Source: Geosiphon pyriformis
Taxonomy: Eukaryota > Glomeromycota > Glomeromycetes > Archaeosporales > Geosiphonaceae
Reading direction: 5' to 3'
Length of the DNA stretch: 64,000 nucleotides
NCBI GenBank assembly: GCA_016748015.1
Contig: JAAOMT010000599.1
Coordinates: forward strand, 538,122 to 602,121
In this document: piece after piece, positions 1 through 11,149 of the stretch
Numbering within the stretch: position 1 is the first letter of the stretch
Layout: each line of letters opens with the position of its first letter
Notes under the pieces: model-generated
Database searches by the model: none
What the model was told of the DNA's origin: nothing
The model's input: only the letters and a program-made list of their open reading frames with translations
Translations under genes and position numbers: made by a program

Positions 1-1090
1 GTAGTAATGATGAATTGTTTGCTGTGATCTGAATACATCAACACTGGAGCTTGAATAAGCTTTTTTCTTAATATGTTGAAAGCTTCTTACTGGTTTTCTG
101 TCTATTTATACTTGATGTTTTTTGATTAGAGCTGGTATAATGGCTGGGCCAGTTTAGAAAAATTTTTGATAAAATGGCAATAGTATCTAGCAAATCCCAA
201 GAATGTTCTTAGTTCTGTTAAGTTGGTTGGTACTGGAAAGTTCTTAACTACTTCAATCTTGTCTGGATCTGTTTTGATACTATCTTTGCTTACAACATGT
301 TCCAAAAACTTGAGTTCAGTTTTTCCAAAGAAACACTTGGTTGTATTTAATTTTAATCTGGCTCTTTTTAGTCTTTCAAATACTTGTTGGAGATAATGTA
401 AATAATTATTGAATGTCTTAGAGAACACATTTGTGTCATCTAAGTAAACAACTACTGATTTTTATAGTAGTCTGGTGTAAACAATTTCCATTAATCATTG
501 AAAGATGGCTGGTGCATTTATCAAACCAAATGGTATTACTTCAAATTCAAAATTTTTTTCTTGTGTTGTAAAAGCTGTTTTCTTTTTATCTTCCAGTTTT
601 ATGGCTACTTATTAGTAATCACTGTCTAAGTCCAAAGTTAAGAACTATTTCTTTCCTTCAAAAGCATTAAACAGTTCTTGGATCTTTGGAGTTGGGTAGC
701 TATCTTTTTTTGTTACTCTATTCAGTTTCCTGTAATCCACACAAAAGCAGATTTTTCTATTTTTCTTACAAACTAGTACCACTGATAATGACTATGGGCT
801 TATTAATAACTGAATTAGTCTATTGTCAAGCATCCAATTGATTTCTTGACAAATGATTTTATGGCTAGTTGGTGGTATTCTGTATGCTCATTGTTTTATT
901 GGCATTACATCTCCAGTCTTGATCTGATGCTGGATGATATCAGTATGGCCAAATTTATTTTTACTGGTAAAAATGTCATTAAAGTTGTTAAGTAACATCT
1001 TGAACTGCATATGTTAAAGTGGGTTTAAGTTTCCCATGTTCATTTGTTTCAATTGTTTTGATTGGAGCAAATAACATTTGTTCCATCTGT
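1..1090 (-). pseudogene. E1 reverse transcriptase fragment, start of RNase H at the window edge
   Basis: Minus-strand translation gives a Gypsy RT with many stops: the N-terminal approach with DIIQHQIKTGD near 925, the FCVDYRKLN core, and the palm motif YLDDTNVFS around 430-450 with both catalytic Asp kept. The thumb and connection follow (FFGKTELKF, KNFPVPTNLTEL), and the sequence runs off at base 1 just as RNase H begins (FIITT). The longest open stretch is 126-428. Stops sit at conserved Trp and Gln positions. Inactive polyprotein remnant. Confidence 0.85.
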
Positions 1091-2063
1091 AAATTGTTTG
1101 TGATATAATATCCACATATCCGCAAAGTTGTGGAAAATCTGGAATGGGATTTGGTATTTGTTCTTCAACTTCAGTGCTTAAATATCTGATGATAATTCTA
1201 TTTGGTATTTTTATGATGTTTCTTGTTGCATTATAGATGAGAATTTTGATATGATTCTTGTTTTTGACTGGTATGTAGAGATTAGTAAGTCCAATATCTT
1301 CTGACTCACAAATGATTGGTTCTGCTTCAAAAATTTATGCCTGATCCTTCACTTTTTTTTCTATGGTTAACATGTACTAGTCATATGACAGAATGGAAAT
1401 TAATTGATGGGTGAATATAATTTCTCTCTTGTCAATAACCTCTTCTTCTGCCATATTGACTGGTATATCTATTCTATTCATCAATCCGAATTCTTGTATC
1501 TTTCTAGCTGTAATTCCTAATTCTTTTCTGTTTCCCACTAATACTAATTAAGCTATTTTAACCAGAGGCAGGAATATTGTCTGTGCTATTTTTTTATTTG
1601 GCTCTATAATATAGGTTTTTTCTGAGTTATTTTGTAGCATAGCAATGATATTTTCTACATATCCAGCATCAATTATTTCTCCTTTAATACTAATTTTTTT
1701 TTTTGCTAAGCTACTTCTAGATGCTAATTGAACCATTGTTGTTGCAGGAATTTTTAGTGCTACTTTGAGATCAATGCAGGTATGTGAATGTGGTTCTAAT
1801 TTGATAGCATTTTTTTCTGAATATCTCAGATTAAATCCTGCATCAGTATTATGTATATGTTCTGGCATAATACCTTCATCATTTTTACTGAACCATTTTA
1901 GTTCCTGGTTTTTGGTAAGATCAAAAAGAGCAATATATTGTTCTGCATATGAATTGGAGTTTGAATTGTTATTGTTGTTGTTATCATTTTGAACAGAGCT
2001 AGAACCAATGTTATTGTTATTGTTGTTGCCAAAGTTTGAAAATTGATTCCGATTCTGATGCAT
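1091..2063 (-). pseudogene. E1 dUTPase domain and beta-rich spacer of the Pol polyprotein
   Basis: The 1548-2063 reading frame opens with an Asn/Ser-rich linker and continues into a trimeric dUTPase: motif 1 DAGFNLRY, motif 2 SRSSLAKK, motif 3 IIDAGYVEN with the catalytic Asp and uracil-stacking Tyr, and motif 4 KIAQTIFLPL. After a stop, a degenerate C-terminal motif 5 (IQEFGL) appears near 1490. Bases ~1091-1480 encode the beta-rich segment common between protease and RT in Gypsy elements. dUTPase hydrolyses dUTP to dUMP and would limit uracil incorporation during reverse transcription. This copy is fragmented. Confidence 0.85.
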
Positions 2064-2990
2064 AGCTGCTGATTGGTTTTTTTTTCTTTGGAATTGTGTA
2101 GATTATGTGGATCAGTAGATTGTAAATGAGATCACACTTATTACAATATTGAAAGTCATATGGAATCAAACAGTAATTACATAATTGAGTGTTTATCTCT
2201 TCCAAGTGTTGTTCCTGTTTTTTTCAAGTGGGTGCTAAATTTTGGTAGTGTTCATAAAATTTCTCTGGGCCTGTCTCAATATCTAAAAAGGCATCGGGAT
2301 TGGGAATAAGAACAACTTTAACTGGTTTAGATGGATTGTTCTTTATTTCTAAGATCTCACTGGGCAAAGCATCTTCTATCTTGGCATTGACCATTCTCCA
2401 AATCTCACCTTCATTATGTGGATAATCATCTAGGCAAGAGATTGCTTGATGTCAGGCTGCTATTATTGGGATTCCTCAATTTACCCAGTCATTAATAAGA
2501 ATTGTATATTAACATAATGCATTGCAGGTTTCTTTTCAACCAGAAATGTTGTTCTACATCCCTTCATCGAGCAGTTGTTTGTCACAAGTAAGACATGGTT
2601 TATTGTTCCACTTGCCTTGGTATTTTGGGTAGCTGTAGTGTTCACAGTGACATGGTTTGTAATAGTAATGGATTTGTGTTTAGTAGTTTTTGTTGGGTGC
2701 AATCCAAGCTCCCATGGAAAACTACTTTTTCTGGCAGTCTTTGTACTTGAGTGGGATATAGGATGGCTTTGGTCTGGTGTCAGTTGAATAGAAACTTTTT
2801 CAGCCACTGGTAATTTTGTTGATGGTATCTTCTTGTGGCTCGTTTTTTTCTTTTTCTTTCTCTTTGTTGTCCCAAGACAGTATTGGCAGTAATTTGTTGT
2901 GGTTGGTATCAGTTTAAGAAACTTGGTAGGCTTTCCAGGTAGGTTTCTTCTCTTCTTTCTCAAATTCAATTAGTGGTGTAGTTGTAGTGG
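2017..2990 (-). pseudogene. E1 Cys-rich / zinc-binding spacer between protease and dUTPase
   Basis: The minus strand encodes a degraded version of the Cys-rich module seen intact in E2 and E4. The clearest part is 2017-2205, with CNYCLIPYDFQYCNKCDLIYN, a double CxxC pair that looks like a zinc ribbon. Upstream it carries remnants of the linker (KPTW, LLPILSW) around 2860-2950. No catalytic motif is seen. Function unknown; a structural or nucleic-acid-binding role is only a guess. Confidence 0.6.
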
Positions 2991-3668
2991 TCTTGAAGTG
3001 TTTACAAGTGGCTGGTACTCTAATATATTGCCCATTTTGGCTGAGCTGTAGCTCTTGGATGTTCCAGTTGAGCATGGTATTGGTTTTAGACAGCCAGTTA
3101 TTAAAGCTTGGTACTGGATGGCTTCCATGATTAAAACCTTGATTAGTACAATGATATTATTGACTTCGATGAGAAAATTGTTGATTTCACCAATTGAAGT
3201 TTTGGTGGCTCTATTAGCAGTGATAATTCTAATGCTGGCAGCATAATTAACTCAGTGACCTAATTGGTCTATGAGTTGTCATGTGATAATGCTGCCTGTT
3301 GAACCACTGTTTAGAATCAGCTTAATGGCCTGTTCATCAATCTTGACATTAGTGTATATGGCAGTAATGAGTTTCATATTAAGGATGGCTCCACTAAAGA
3401 GAGGGGTTTTAGTTGGTTTCTTGATTTTGAAAAAAAAAATGGCTGCTAATGATTTGTTATTTGTGACAGTGGCTAGAAGTATGTTGTTATTAATCATTTG
3501 CTTCAGGGAGATTTTCAGGTTGTTGTTGGTTGAAACATCTTTTGGGGTAACCAGAAGACTCAAATAGTTCTGGGAACTCTGATTTTGGTTGTACTCATTT
3601 TTCAAATTCCTGGGATGTGATTCTATGGCGTGGTTGAATGAACTAAGAATCAGTTGATGTACAACCAT
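2991..3668 (-). pseudogene. E1 retropepsin-like aspartic protease, catalytic Asp changed to Asn
   Basis: The frame at 3279-3668 carries the protease lead-in (SLLVTPKD) and the active-site strand LILNSGSTGSIIT. In E2, E3 and E4 the same position reads LILDS. The Asn codon AAC lies at 3309-3311, one G-to-A transition from GAC. Downstream in another segment come QLMDQLGH and the second strand (RIITANRATKT, then a degraded NDWLSK). The protease would process Gag-Pol; this copy should be inactive. Confidence 0.83.
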
Positions 3669-4980
3669 TGCTGATCTCCAGTTTTGTTAAATGATTCTCA
3701 GTTTTTGGTTTTTGGATGATGTCTGGATTGAATTGTATAGCAGGGTTTGAATTTGTTGTGGCTAATATATTACTTGTGACTGTGGCTGGTAGATAACTGG
3801 TGCTGGAGTTTGATAAACTGGGGTTTGGTAGATTGGTTGCTGTGCTATTTGAATGTAGTGTGATTGATAGTGATCTTGATTTAAGTAGTGGTTTGGAGTT
3901 TGAAATCTGTGATTGAAGTTTTGATTTTGATTCTCCAATCATGAATTATCGCTATAAACTTGGCAGCTAGCTTTGATGTGATCTTGTTTACCACAATTGT
4001 AGCAACTACATGTCTCTTGCTGTCACAGCTGATTGAATGATGATGATGAAGGATGTGACTGATTTCAGAAATGATTCACATTTTCTGAATTATTGCATTA
4101 TTGTGGAGGCTGATAAATTACTCGATTGTTAACTAAGTATCCTTCTAGTTTCTGATTAATTGAATTACTGAATTGTTTCAATTTGGAATCCAATTCAGAT
4201 GATTCATTTATTACTAGATTTACAGCTTGGACATAGTTGGCTTCAAGTTTAGCTGCTTCAAAATCTCTGGCATTTGTGACTGTGGCTTGAAGATCTGCTG
4301 AGTATAGTGGATGTACACATTGGAGTATGCTACTGTGTAGGCTGCAAATAAATTGGTTCAAGATTTGTGGCACTGTAAAATAATCAGCTTGTATTGCCTG
4401 AATTTGGCATAGGTTTCTGTAAAAATGTCCCAAGTAGGTAGTGACTGCTTCAGTTTCTCTTTGCTTAATGGTAGTAAAAATGCTAGTTAAGCAGTTGATG
4501 CTGTTATTATTGCTGAAATATTGCAAGAACTCAAGCTTGAATGCATTGAAATCTTGGGATTTGTTAACCAAACTTTGATATTACAAGTCAGTAGTATCCT
4601 AGAAAAAATATGAAATGGCTTGCATGGCTTTGGTGTTATTTTATCTGTTGGCCACAATGGTTTTTTCAATATTGTTTAGCCACACTTGGACATCATCTTC
4701 TTTGCCTGTAAACTTTTCAAGTTTTGTTATTGGGGCATAGACTATTGGATCTAAGTTTGATTGCTATTGTTGTTGTTGTTGTGATGGTAACTGAATTTGA
4801 GGTTGTAGTAGTGGCTATTGTTGTATAGCAACTAGTGATGGGTTGATGACAATTATTGGAGGTAAGTTTTGTTGATTATTAATGTTGGGGTTTGGATTGT
4901 TCTGATTTTGTGGAGTTTGAAGGTTTAGAGTTTCAATTTCCGGATTTTCTAAAATCAGGTTTTGCTAAGTTTAAACATTC
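3669..4980 (-). pseudogene. E1 gag, capsid and nucleocapsid part (left of E2)
   Basis: 4098-4571 encodes a retrotransposon-gag capsid domain (FNAFKLEFLQYFSNNNSIN, TTYLGHFYRNLCQIQ, DFEAAKLEANYVQAVNLV). A CCHC zinc knuckle, C-x2-C-x4-H-x4-C (CYNCGKQDHIKASC), reads at about 3968-4012. 3643-3942 is a Ser/Thr/Asn/Pro-rich tail leading to the protease. The frame is cut at 4984 by the E2 LTR and continues at 15118. Nonsense codons interrupt it in several places. Confidence 0.85.
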
Positions 4981-4984
4981 ATGG

Positions 4985-5840
4985 TATTACAGATGATTAT
5001 TTCTGCTGTTGAATTAAATAACAAACCCGTAACTTGGTGCTTAAAGCTAATTGCAGTTGATAGTAATCTGAAGGTTTTGGTTGAGTTCTTTGTATAATGG
5101 ACAGAGATTCAATAGTGTCGATAGTAGATGTATCTTTCCAAAAGTTTTCCCAATTTCTTTCTCAGTGTGGTGACCAGATTTAATCTGGCAGTTGTGCCTT
5201 TCTGGTAAGCTATCCAATAATATATAAAATTCTATCCATATTTCTAGGTCTTTTACCAGGCTATCCTTGATGTCAATAACTCAGTGCTTTAATTTTTAAT
5301 CAATTAGTATACAACAACAAATCACAATAAAATAAAGAAAAAGAAATAAAAAAAAGAAAATAAAGAAAGAAAAGAAATAAGCCAAGGCAATTTGCAGATT
5401 AGTATCCCATCAATAGCCATGATCAAGAGCTATTGTTCCAGTGTGGTTAAGTATCAATTACTATCAACATGAAGGGTTGATAGTAGGAAGTGAATTGAGA
5501 TATGAAATAATTATTTATTTGATAATTGTGTTTCTAGGCTAAGGATTCTGTGGTATCAATTCTGCTTTTTCTGTTTCTAACACTACTGCTATATATACAT
5601 AATTGAGATTCCTCAATTCCTCAATTCTTCATAACAGGAATCCTGGAATTCCTAGAATTTTGTGATTCCTTTAAGAGGAATCCTGGAATTCTGGAATTCT
5701 GTAATTCCTTATCGAGGAATCCTGAAATTTCTGGAATCCTGCAATTCCTGAAAAGAATCCTGGAATTCTATATTTACTATGCTTACTTCTAATTGGCTAA
5801 TAATTATGCTAATATATTTCCTATATTTCTATGAGTAATA
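4985..5840 (-). repeat. E2 3' LTR
   Basis: This 856-bp LTR starts TATTAC and ends GTAATA (decayed TGTTAC/GTAACA termini). Read on the minus strand it has a U3 tandem array of ~39-40 bp GAATTCC-rich units (about 5609-5770), then a TATA box (5590-5597). Two stem-loops follow: 5412-5417 with 5429-5434, and 5460-5468 with 5476-5484, the latter a perfect 9-bp stem. An A/G-rich tract lies at 5325-5390. Its pair at 14262-15117 has exactly the same length, and the first ~330 bases differ only by transitions in my alignment. Confidence 0.94.
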
Positions 5841-6540
5841 TTATTCCCTCCTTTTAATATTGAGTTCTATCGAAATCTAACTCATGTAATTCCCCCTTTT
5901 GAAGTATTTCTTGGATTTTGTTTTTGAGAATTACTTGTGTTATTTGGGTCTGTAATTCTTCAAATTGAGCATTGGTGATTTTTCCCAATTGATTACTGGT
6001 AACCATATTTATTGCTCTGTTGAGCAATATTTCTGGTTTATCCTGAAATGCTGTGTGTATTTGGTATATGGCTCGGGCTTGTGTGGATAAGTTGTTCTTT
6101 TCCACAAAATGTTTTAATTGTTGTAGTATTCTTTTGTCAAATAATTGCTTTGTTTTATCTGTATATAGATTCTGGATATCTATGTGTTGTCCCAAGTGAA
6201 AATAACAATAGTTTTTTGGAAATTGTTGTATCTACCAATTCCAAGTTTCTTTCAACTCTTGATATAGTAACTCTTTTGTCAATTTTTTTACTGCTAATTT
6301 TACTTTCGCCATGATTTTGTCCATAGTATTTTCAGTTTTCTTCAGTGTTTTGAGTTAAAATGTCTTTCTAGTATCTTAATATCAAATAGTTTGTTGATTG
6401 ATTGTAATCTCTATTTCCTGGTGTTGGATTAATTGAAAGAATTGTTGTGCTAGTGCATGAATGTTGTCTGTAATTTTCATTTTTCTGATATTTCCTATCA
6501 CATCTACCATGTCTTTATATATTCTTTTGATGGATTAATT
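5841..6540 (-). pseudogene. E2 post-integrase ORF plus polypurine tract
   Basis: The main open stretch is 5854-6195, a charged helical polypeptide beginning near GQHIDIQNLYTDKTKQLF and ending LDFDRTQY. It terminates inside the polypurine tract (AAAAGGAGGGAATAA, 5841-5855 on the minus strand) that primes plus-strand synthesis next to the LTR. Upstream remnants continue to ~6540. There is no signal peptide, membrane segment or glycosylation-rich stretch, so it does not look like an envelope gene. The same ORF is present in E3 and E4. Function unknown. Confidence 0.65.
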
Positions 6541-7770
6541 TAATGTGTTGTTATCAATAATAATAATTGGTTCCAGATCTCGTGAAATCTCATCTGATTG
6601 GACTAGTATTCTCTGTACTCCTAATTGTGGAATATTACTGGTAGATGGTAGTGTGATGTTGTGATATGGTTTCAGTCGATCTCCATGTACTGCTTTGGTT
6701 AAAATTTTGTTATCCAATCTTAATTTGTAAGCTCTATTTCCTAGAATTTTTTCTATGTGAAATAGTCCATCCCATTTGGAGTTAAATTTTCTACTCTATT
6801 GTTTTTCCACTTTGGTATGATGTAGTAATACTTTGTCTCCGATCTTGAATTCAACTGGTTTGTTTGGTAGTTGGCTATCGTGTCTTTTTTTCTGTGTTTC
6901 TTGTGACTTTTGGATATTATCAGCTGCTCTTTTTTGTTTGTTTTTCAATGTTTCCATTAAGTCATATGTTCTTCTTAACAATGTTTCTTGAAAATTTTTC
7001 TCTGTTATTGATTCAGCTAAATATGTATTAATTTCTTTTTCTACTGGTAACGTTGCTATTCTTCCATATACTAATTCAAATGGTGTTGCTTGTATAGTAT
7101 CCTGTTTCATTGTCCGATAAGCAAATAGTACTGATGGTATGAACAAATCCCAATCGTTCTGGTTTTCTTGGCTAAGCTTGGCTATTGCTTTATACAATGT
7201 TCTGTTGAATCTTTCTACTAATTTATTGGTTTGTGGATGGTATGGTGATGATAATGGTCTCTTGATTCCGAATCTTTGGCTCAATTTTGTTAATGTTCTG
7301 TTCACAAAATGAGTTTCTTGGTCTGATAATAATTCTTTTGGACATCCATGTCGACAAATCAAATTCTGATGAACAAATTTGGCAACGGATTCTGCATTCG
7401 CTCTTTGAATTGCTTTCGCCTCTGGCCATTTAATAAGATAGTTCATAGCTACTGCTATGTATCTGTTTTCTCTGCTGGTGATTGTTAATGGTCCGACTAA
7501 ATCAATTCCCATATGGTCAAATGGTTGTCCTACTTTGATTAGTCTTAATGGTTCACTGGGTTTTGTTCCTCCTCTTCGCTGACAAGCATCACAATTTTGA
7601 ACATATTGAATGATGTCTGGATACATTGATGGCCAATAGTATCTTTTTCTGGTTCTTTCCATGGTTGCTTCTTTGTGAAAATGTCCTGCTGTTGGATTTG
7701 AGTGCATGTTGAATAATATTGTCTCTTTTTCTGGCTCTGTAATTACTCTGGTTGGTTGATCTGGATCCCT
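6541..7770 (-). pseudogene. E2 integrase (HHCC + DDE) and C-terminal domain
   Basis: The 303-residue frame 6796-7707 begins in the HHCC zinc domain (HSNPTAGHFH ... CDACQRR). The DDE core follows with Asp in GIDLVGP, Asp in LLSDQETHF and Glu in LVERFNRTL, so the triad is kept. The C-terminal SH3-like part (FKIGDKVLLHH) is followed by a stop; the tail (AVHGDRLKPYHNITL) is at 6535-6717. No chromodomain is seen. Integrase inserts the cDNA, consistent with the 4-bp target duplications in this window. Confidence 0.88.
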
Positions 7771-9408
7771 TCTATTTTTCCAATAAAGTATATTTTGGTG
7801 AGTGATAAAATATTTTGATTGTTGTTTGATACTCCTTTATTCTGTATGAGATAAATTCTCCTTGAACTGTTGAGTGTTTAGATAATGTTGTAATTGTTGA
7901 TATTTTTGTATGTTCATCTTTTGTTGTATTTTTCCATTGGTATTGTTCTGGTTTTCTTATATTTTTGGGTTGAAATGTTCTTAGATTTGTCTTATTCACG
8001 ATAAAATGTCAGCATTTCTGTTGTCCTTTTCCTTTTTGTAATGTATAGTATAATTGTATAGTGCAAGTGCCATTTTCTATCTTGACTGTCTTCCATTTCC
8101 AAATTCTTGTTTTTGGAGTAATGTTAATTCCTTGTGATCTGTGTATACTTTAAATTTCTGGCTCAAGTATTTTTTCTATTTCATGACGACCCAGTATATT
8201 ACTAAGTGTTCTTGTTCCAGTGTTTTATAGTTCTTTTCGGCTGGTGTTAAACCTCTGCTGGCATATGCTACTGGATGTTCTCTGCCATCTAGTCCTCTCT
8301 GAGATAATACTGCTTCCAATGCTTGGCCAGATGCATCAGTGGTAATGATGAATAGTTTGCTGTAATCTGGATAGATCAGTACTAGAGCTTGGATGAGCTT
8401 TTTCTTCAGAATATTAAAAGCTTCTTGTTGACTTTTTGTCCATTCATATTTCACATTTTTGTTTTGCAGTTGATTGAGTGGCTGCGCTATCTTGGAAAAG
8501 TTCTTGATAAAACAACGATAGTAGCTGGCAAATCCCAAAAATGATTTCAGTTCTGTTATATTGGTTGGCACTAGAAAGTTCTTTACTATCTCTATTTTCT
8601 CTGGATCTGTTTTGATGCCATCTTTGCTAACTATGTGTTCCAAGAATTTGAGTTCTGTCTTGCCAAAGAAGCATTTTGTTGTATTTAACTTTAGTTCTAC
8701 TCTTCTTAGTCTTTCAAACACTTGTTGAAGATAATGAAGATGATCATCAAATGTCTTTGAGAATACATTGGTGTCATTTAAGTATACAACTACTGATTTC
8801 CACAATAAGCCCATATAAATGATTTCCATTAGCCATTGGAAAGTTGCTGGGGCATTGGTTAAGCCGAATAGCATCACTTTAAATTCGAAATTCTCTTCTC
8901 TAGTAGTAAATGCCATCTTCTCTTTGTCAGCTAAATTCATGACTACTTGCCAATAACCACTGTCCAAATCTAATGTGGAGAACTATTTGTTCCCCCCAAA
9001 AGCATCAAATAATTTTTGTATTCGTGGAGTTAGATAACTGTCTTCACGAGTTACACCATTGAGTTTCCTGTAGTTTACACAAAACCAGATTTTTTCATTT
9101 TTCTTATGGACAAGTACCACTGGTGATGACCATGGACTCATTGATGGTTGAATTAGCCCGTTGTCAAGCATTCTGTTTATCTCTTGACAAATAATCTCGT
9201 GGCTGGCTGGTGGCACTCTGTATGCTCTTTGTTTGATTGGCATTGTATCTCCAGTCTTGATCTGATGCTGGATGATGTCAGTTTGGCCAAACTCATTTTC
9301 GCTGGCAAAGATGTCATTGAAATTGTTGAGTAACATCTTGAGCTGCATACATTGGAGTGGATCTAAGTTTCCCATGTTCATTTGTTCCAATTGTTCTGGT
9401 TGGAGCAA
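7771..9408 (-). pseudogene. E2 reverse transcriptase-RNase H
   Basis: 8983-9408 carries the RT fingers (VPPASHEIICQEINRMLDNG, SPWSSPVVLVHKK, NYRKLNGVT). After a stop at a Trp position, 8176-8967 carries palm, thumb and RNase H (TTDASGQAL, with Asp kept). The catalytic box is YLND instead of YLDD: codon AAT at 8776-8778 is one G-to-A change from GAT. Downstream of 8170 the RNase H tail (VYTDHKEL) is broken by stops. About 7770-8030 is a short degraded linker to integrase. Inactive copy. Confidence 0.88.
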
Positions 9409-9420
9409 ATAACATTCATC

Positions 9421-10230
9421 TCATCCATAGATTGTTTGTGATGTGATGTTAACATATCCACAAAGTTGTGGAAAGTCTGGAATGGGATTTGGTGATTGGT
9501 TTTCTATTTCTGTGGTTAAGTATCCAATAGTAGTTCCTTCTGGTATGTTGATGACATTGCCAGTGTTGTTGTAGATGAGAATTTTTATGCTGCTATAGCT
9601 TTTGGCTAGTATGTGGAGATTGATCAACCCAATATCTCCTGATTCACAAAGGCTTACTTCTGCTTCAAAAATTTGTTCTTGCTCTTTTTTCTTTTTTTCT
9701 ATTGCTAATATGTACTGGCTATATAGTGGGATGAAAATAGCTTGACCAGTTGAGATAATTTCTCCTTGGTCAACAATTTTTTCCTTAGCCATATTAACTA
9801 GTACATCTATTCTACCTGTTAATCCAAATTCTTGTATCCTTCTTGCTGTTATTCTTAATTTCTCTCTATTTCCCATTGATACTAATTGAGCTACTCTAAC
9901 CAGAAGCAGGAATATTGCTTGTGCTATCTTTTTGTTGGGTTCTATTATATAAGGTTTTTCTGAGTCATTTTGTAGCATGGTAATAATATTTCCTATATAT
10001 CCCGTATCAATTATTCCTCCTCTTATATTAATCCCTCTTTTCGCTAAACTACTTCTAGATGTTAATTGAATCATTGTTGTTGCCGGAATTTCTAGTGCTA
10101 TTTTCAGATCAATGCAGGTGCATGAATGCGGTTCCAATTTGATGGCATCTTTTCCTAAGTATCTCAGATCAAACTCTGCATCAGTATTATGCACACATTC
10201 TGGCATAATACTTTCCCCATTGTCACTATA
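9421..10230 (-). pseudogene. E2 dUTPase domain and following beta-rich spacer
   Basis: The 261-residue frame 9421-10206 is an almost complete trimeric dUTPase: motif 1 DAEFDLRY (Gly changed to Glu), motif 2 SRSSLAKRGI, motif 3 GGIIDTGYIGNI (Asp and Tyr intact), motif 4 KKIAQAIFLLL, motif 5 RRIQEFGLTGRID. About 120 residues of beta-rich spacer follow (GEIISTGQAI, NLHILAKSYSSIKI, NIPEGTTIGYL), then CGYVNITSQTIYG before the RT. One TGG-to-TAG stop separates it from the acidic linker upstream. In a functional copy this would be part of one polyprotein with RT. Confidence 0.88.
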
Positions 10231-11145
10231 CTATTTCAACTCTTGTTTCTTGGAGAGGTCTGGTAGTGCAATGTATTGTTTGTAGTTTAAATTGGAGTTT
10301 GAATCTGAGTTGGAATCATTGTCATTGTCATTGTCATTTTGAATGGAGCTTAAACTGTTGTTGTTGTCATCATTGTCGGAGTTTGAATCGCAATTAATTG
10401 GCGATTCTGATTCTGATGTGCAGCTGCTAATTGGTTCTTCTTTTTCAGGGATCGAGTAGATCATGCGTGGTGGTAGATTGTAAATGAGGTCACACTCATC
10501 ACAATACTGGAAGTCACAGGGAATTAGGCAGTGTTGACATAGTTGAGCATTCAACTGCTTTAACCATTGTTCTTGTTCTTCCCTTGTGGGTGCTAATTCT
10601 TGGTAGTGTTCATGGAATTGTTCCAGATCCAGGAGGTTTATAATGGGTTCTGTGTCCCAGTCAAGCTTTAAAGATTCTGGGGGGTTGCCTTTGATTGTTT
10701 TTATCTCTTCTGGCATCGCTCCTTCGATTTTGGCAAATGCCATTCGCCAAATTTTGTCATCGTCATGTGGACAACTGTCTAATCATCGTACTGCTCTTTG
10801 CCAAGCGGCTTTGATTGGTGTCCCCTTTTTAACCCAGTCACTGATCAGAATCATGTATTGACACTCTATGTTGCACATTCCTCCACGTTCAGGAATATCA
10901 TGCCATATTCTTTCATCCAATAAAGTCTCTCCACAAGCTAAGCATGGCTAATTGTCCCATTTCTCTACTTATTTTGGTTTTCCAAAGCATTCAAGGATGC
11001 ATGGGCAGCAATAGAACCTAGTTGCTGTTGAATATTCTTCATCATCCCCACAGCATGCGTCTATTGACGACAATTTCTTGTCACAATCAACACATATAAG
11101 CTTAGGTTAACAATAAGTAGATCGTTGTGGTATAGTATAGGTGTT
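10231..11145 (-). pseudogene. E2 Cys-rich module with acidic/Asn-rich linker
   Basis: On the minus strand, paired cysteines run from ~11100 (ICVDCDKK, ACCGDDEEY, CPCILECFG) through PCLACGETLLDE and CNIECQYMILISDW. The open frame 10231-10743 then has MAFAKIEGAMPEE, a helical stretch (FHEHYQELAPTREEQEQ), the double CxxC CQHCLIPCDFQYCDECD, and a long Ser/Asp/Asn-rich linker before the dUTPase. This suggests two zinc-binding units of unknown role. Stops at 10780-10970 fall at Gln/Trp-like positions. Confidence 0.7.
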
Positions 11146-11149
11146 ATAA

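Noticed and set aside
2575-2787. Plus-strand hydrophobic reading frame resembling a membrane protein
   Set aside because: It lies antisense to the E1 Cys-rich/linker region; minus-strand similarity to the family explains the sequence.
4985-5840. The LTR at 4985-5840 as a shared LTR between two tandem Gypsy elements
   Set aside because: E1 gag resumes at 15118 and ATGG flanks E2 on both sides, so it is the 3' LTR of a nested E2, not shared.
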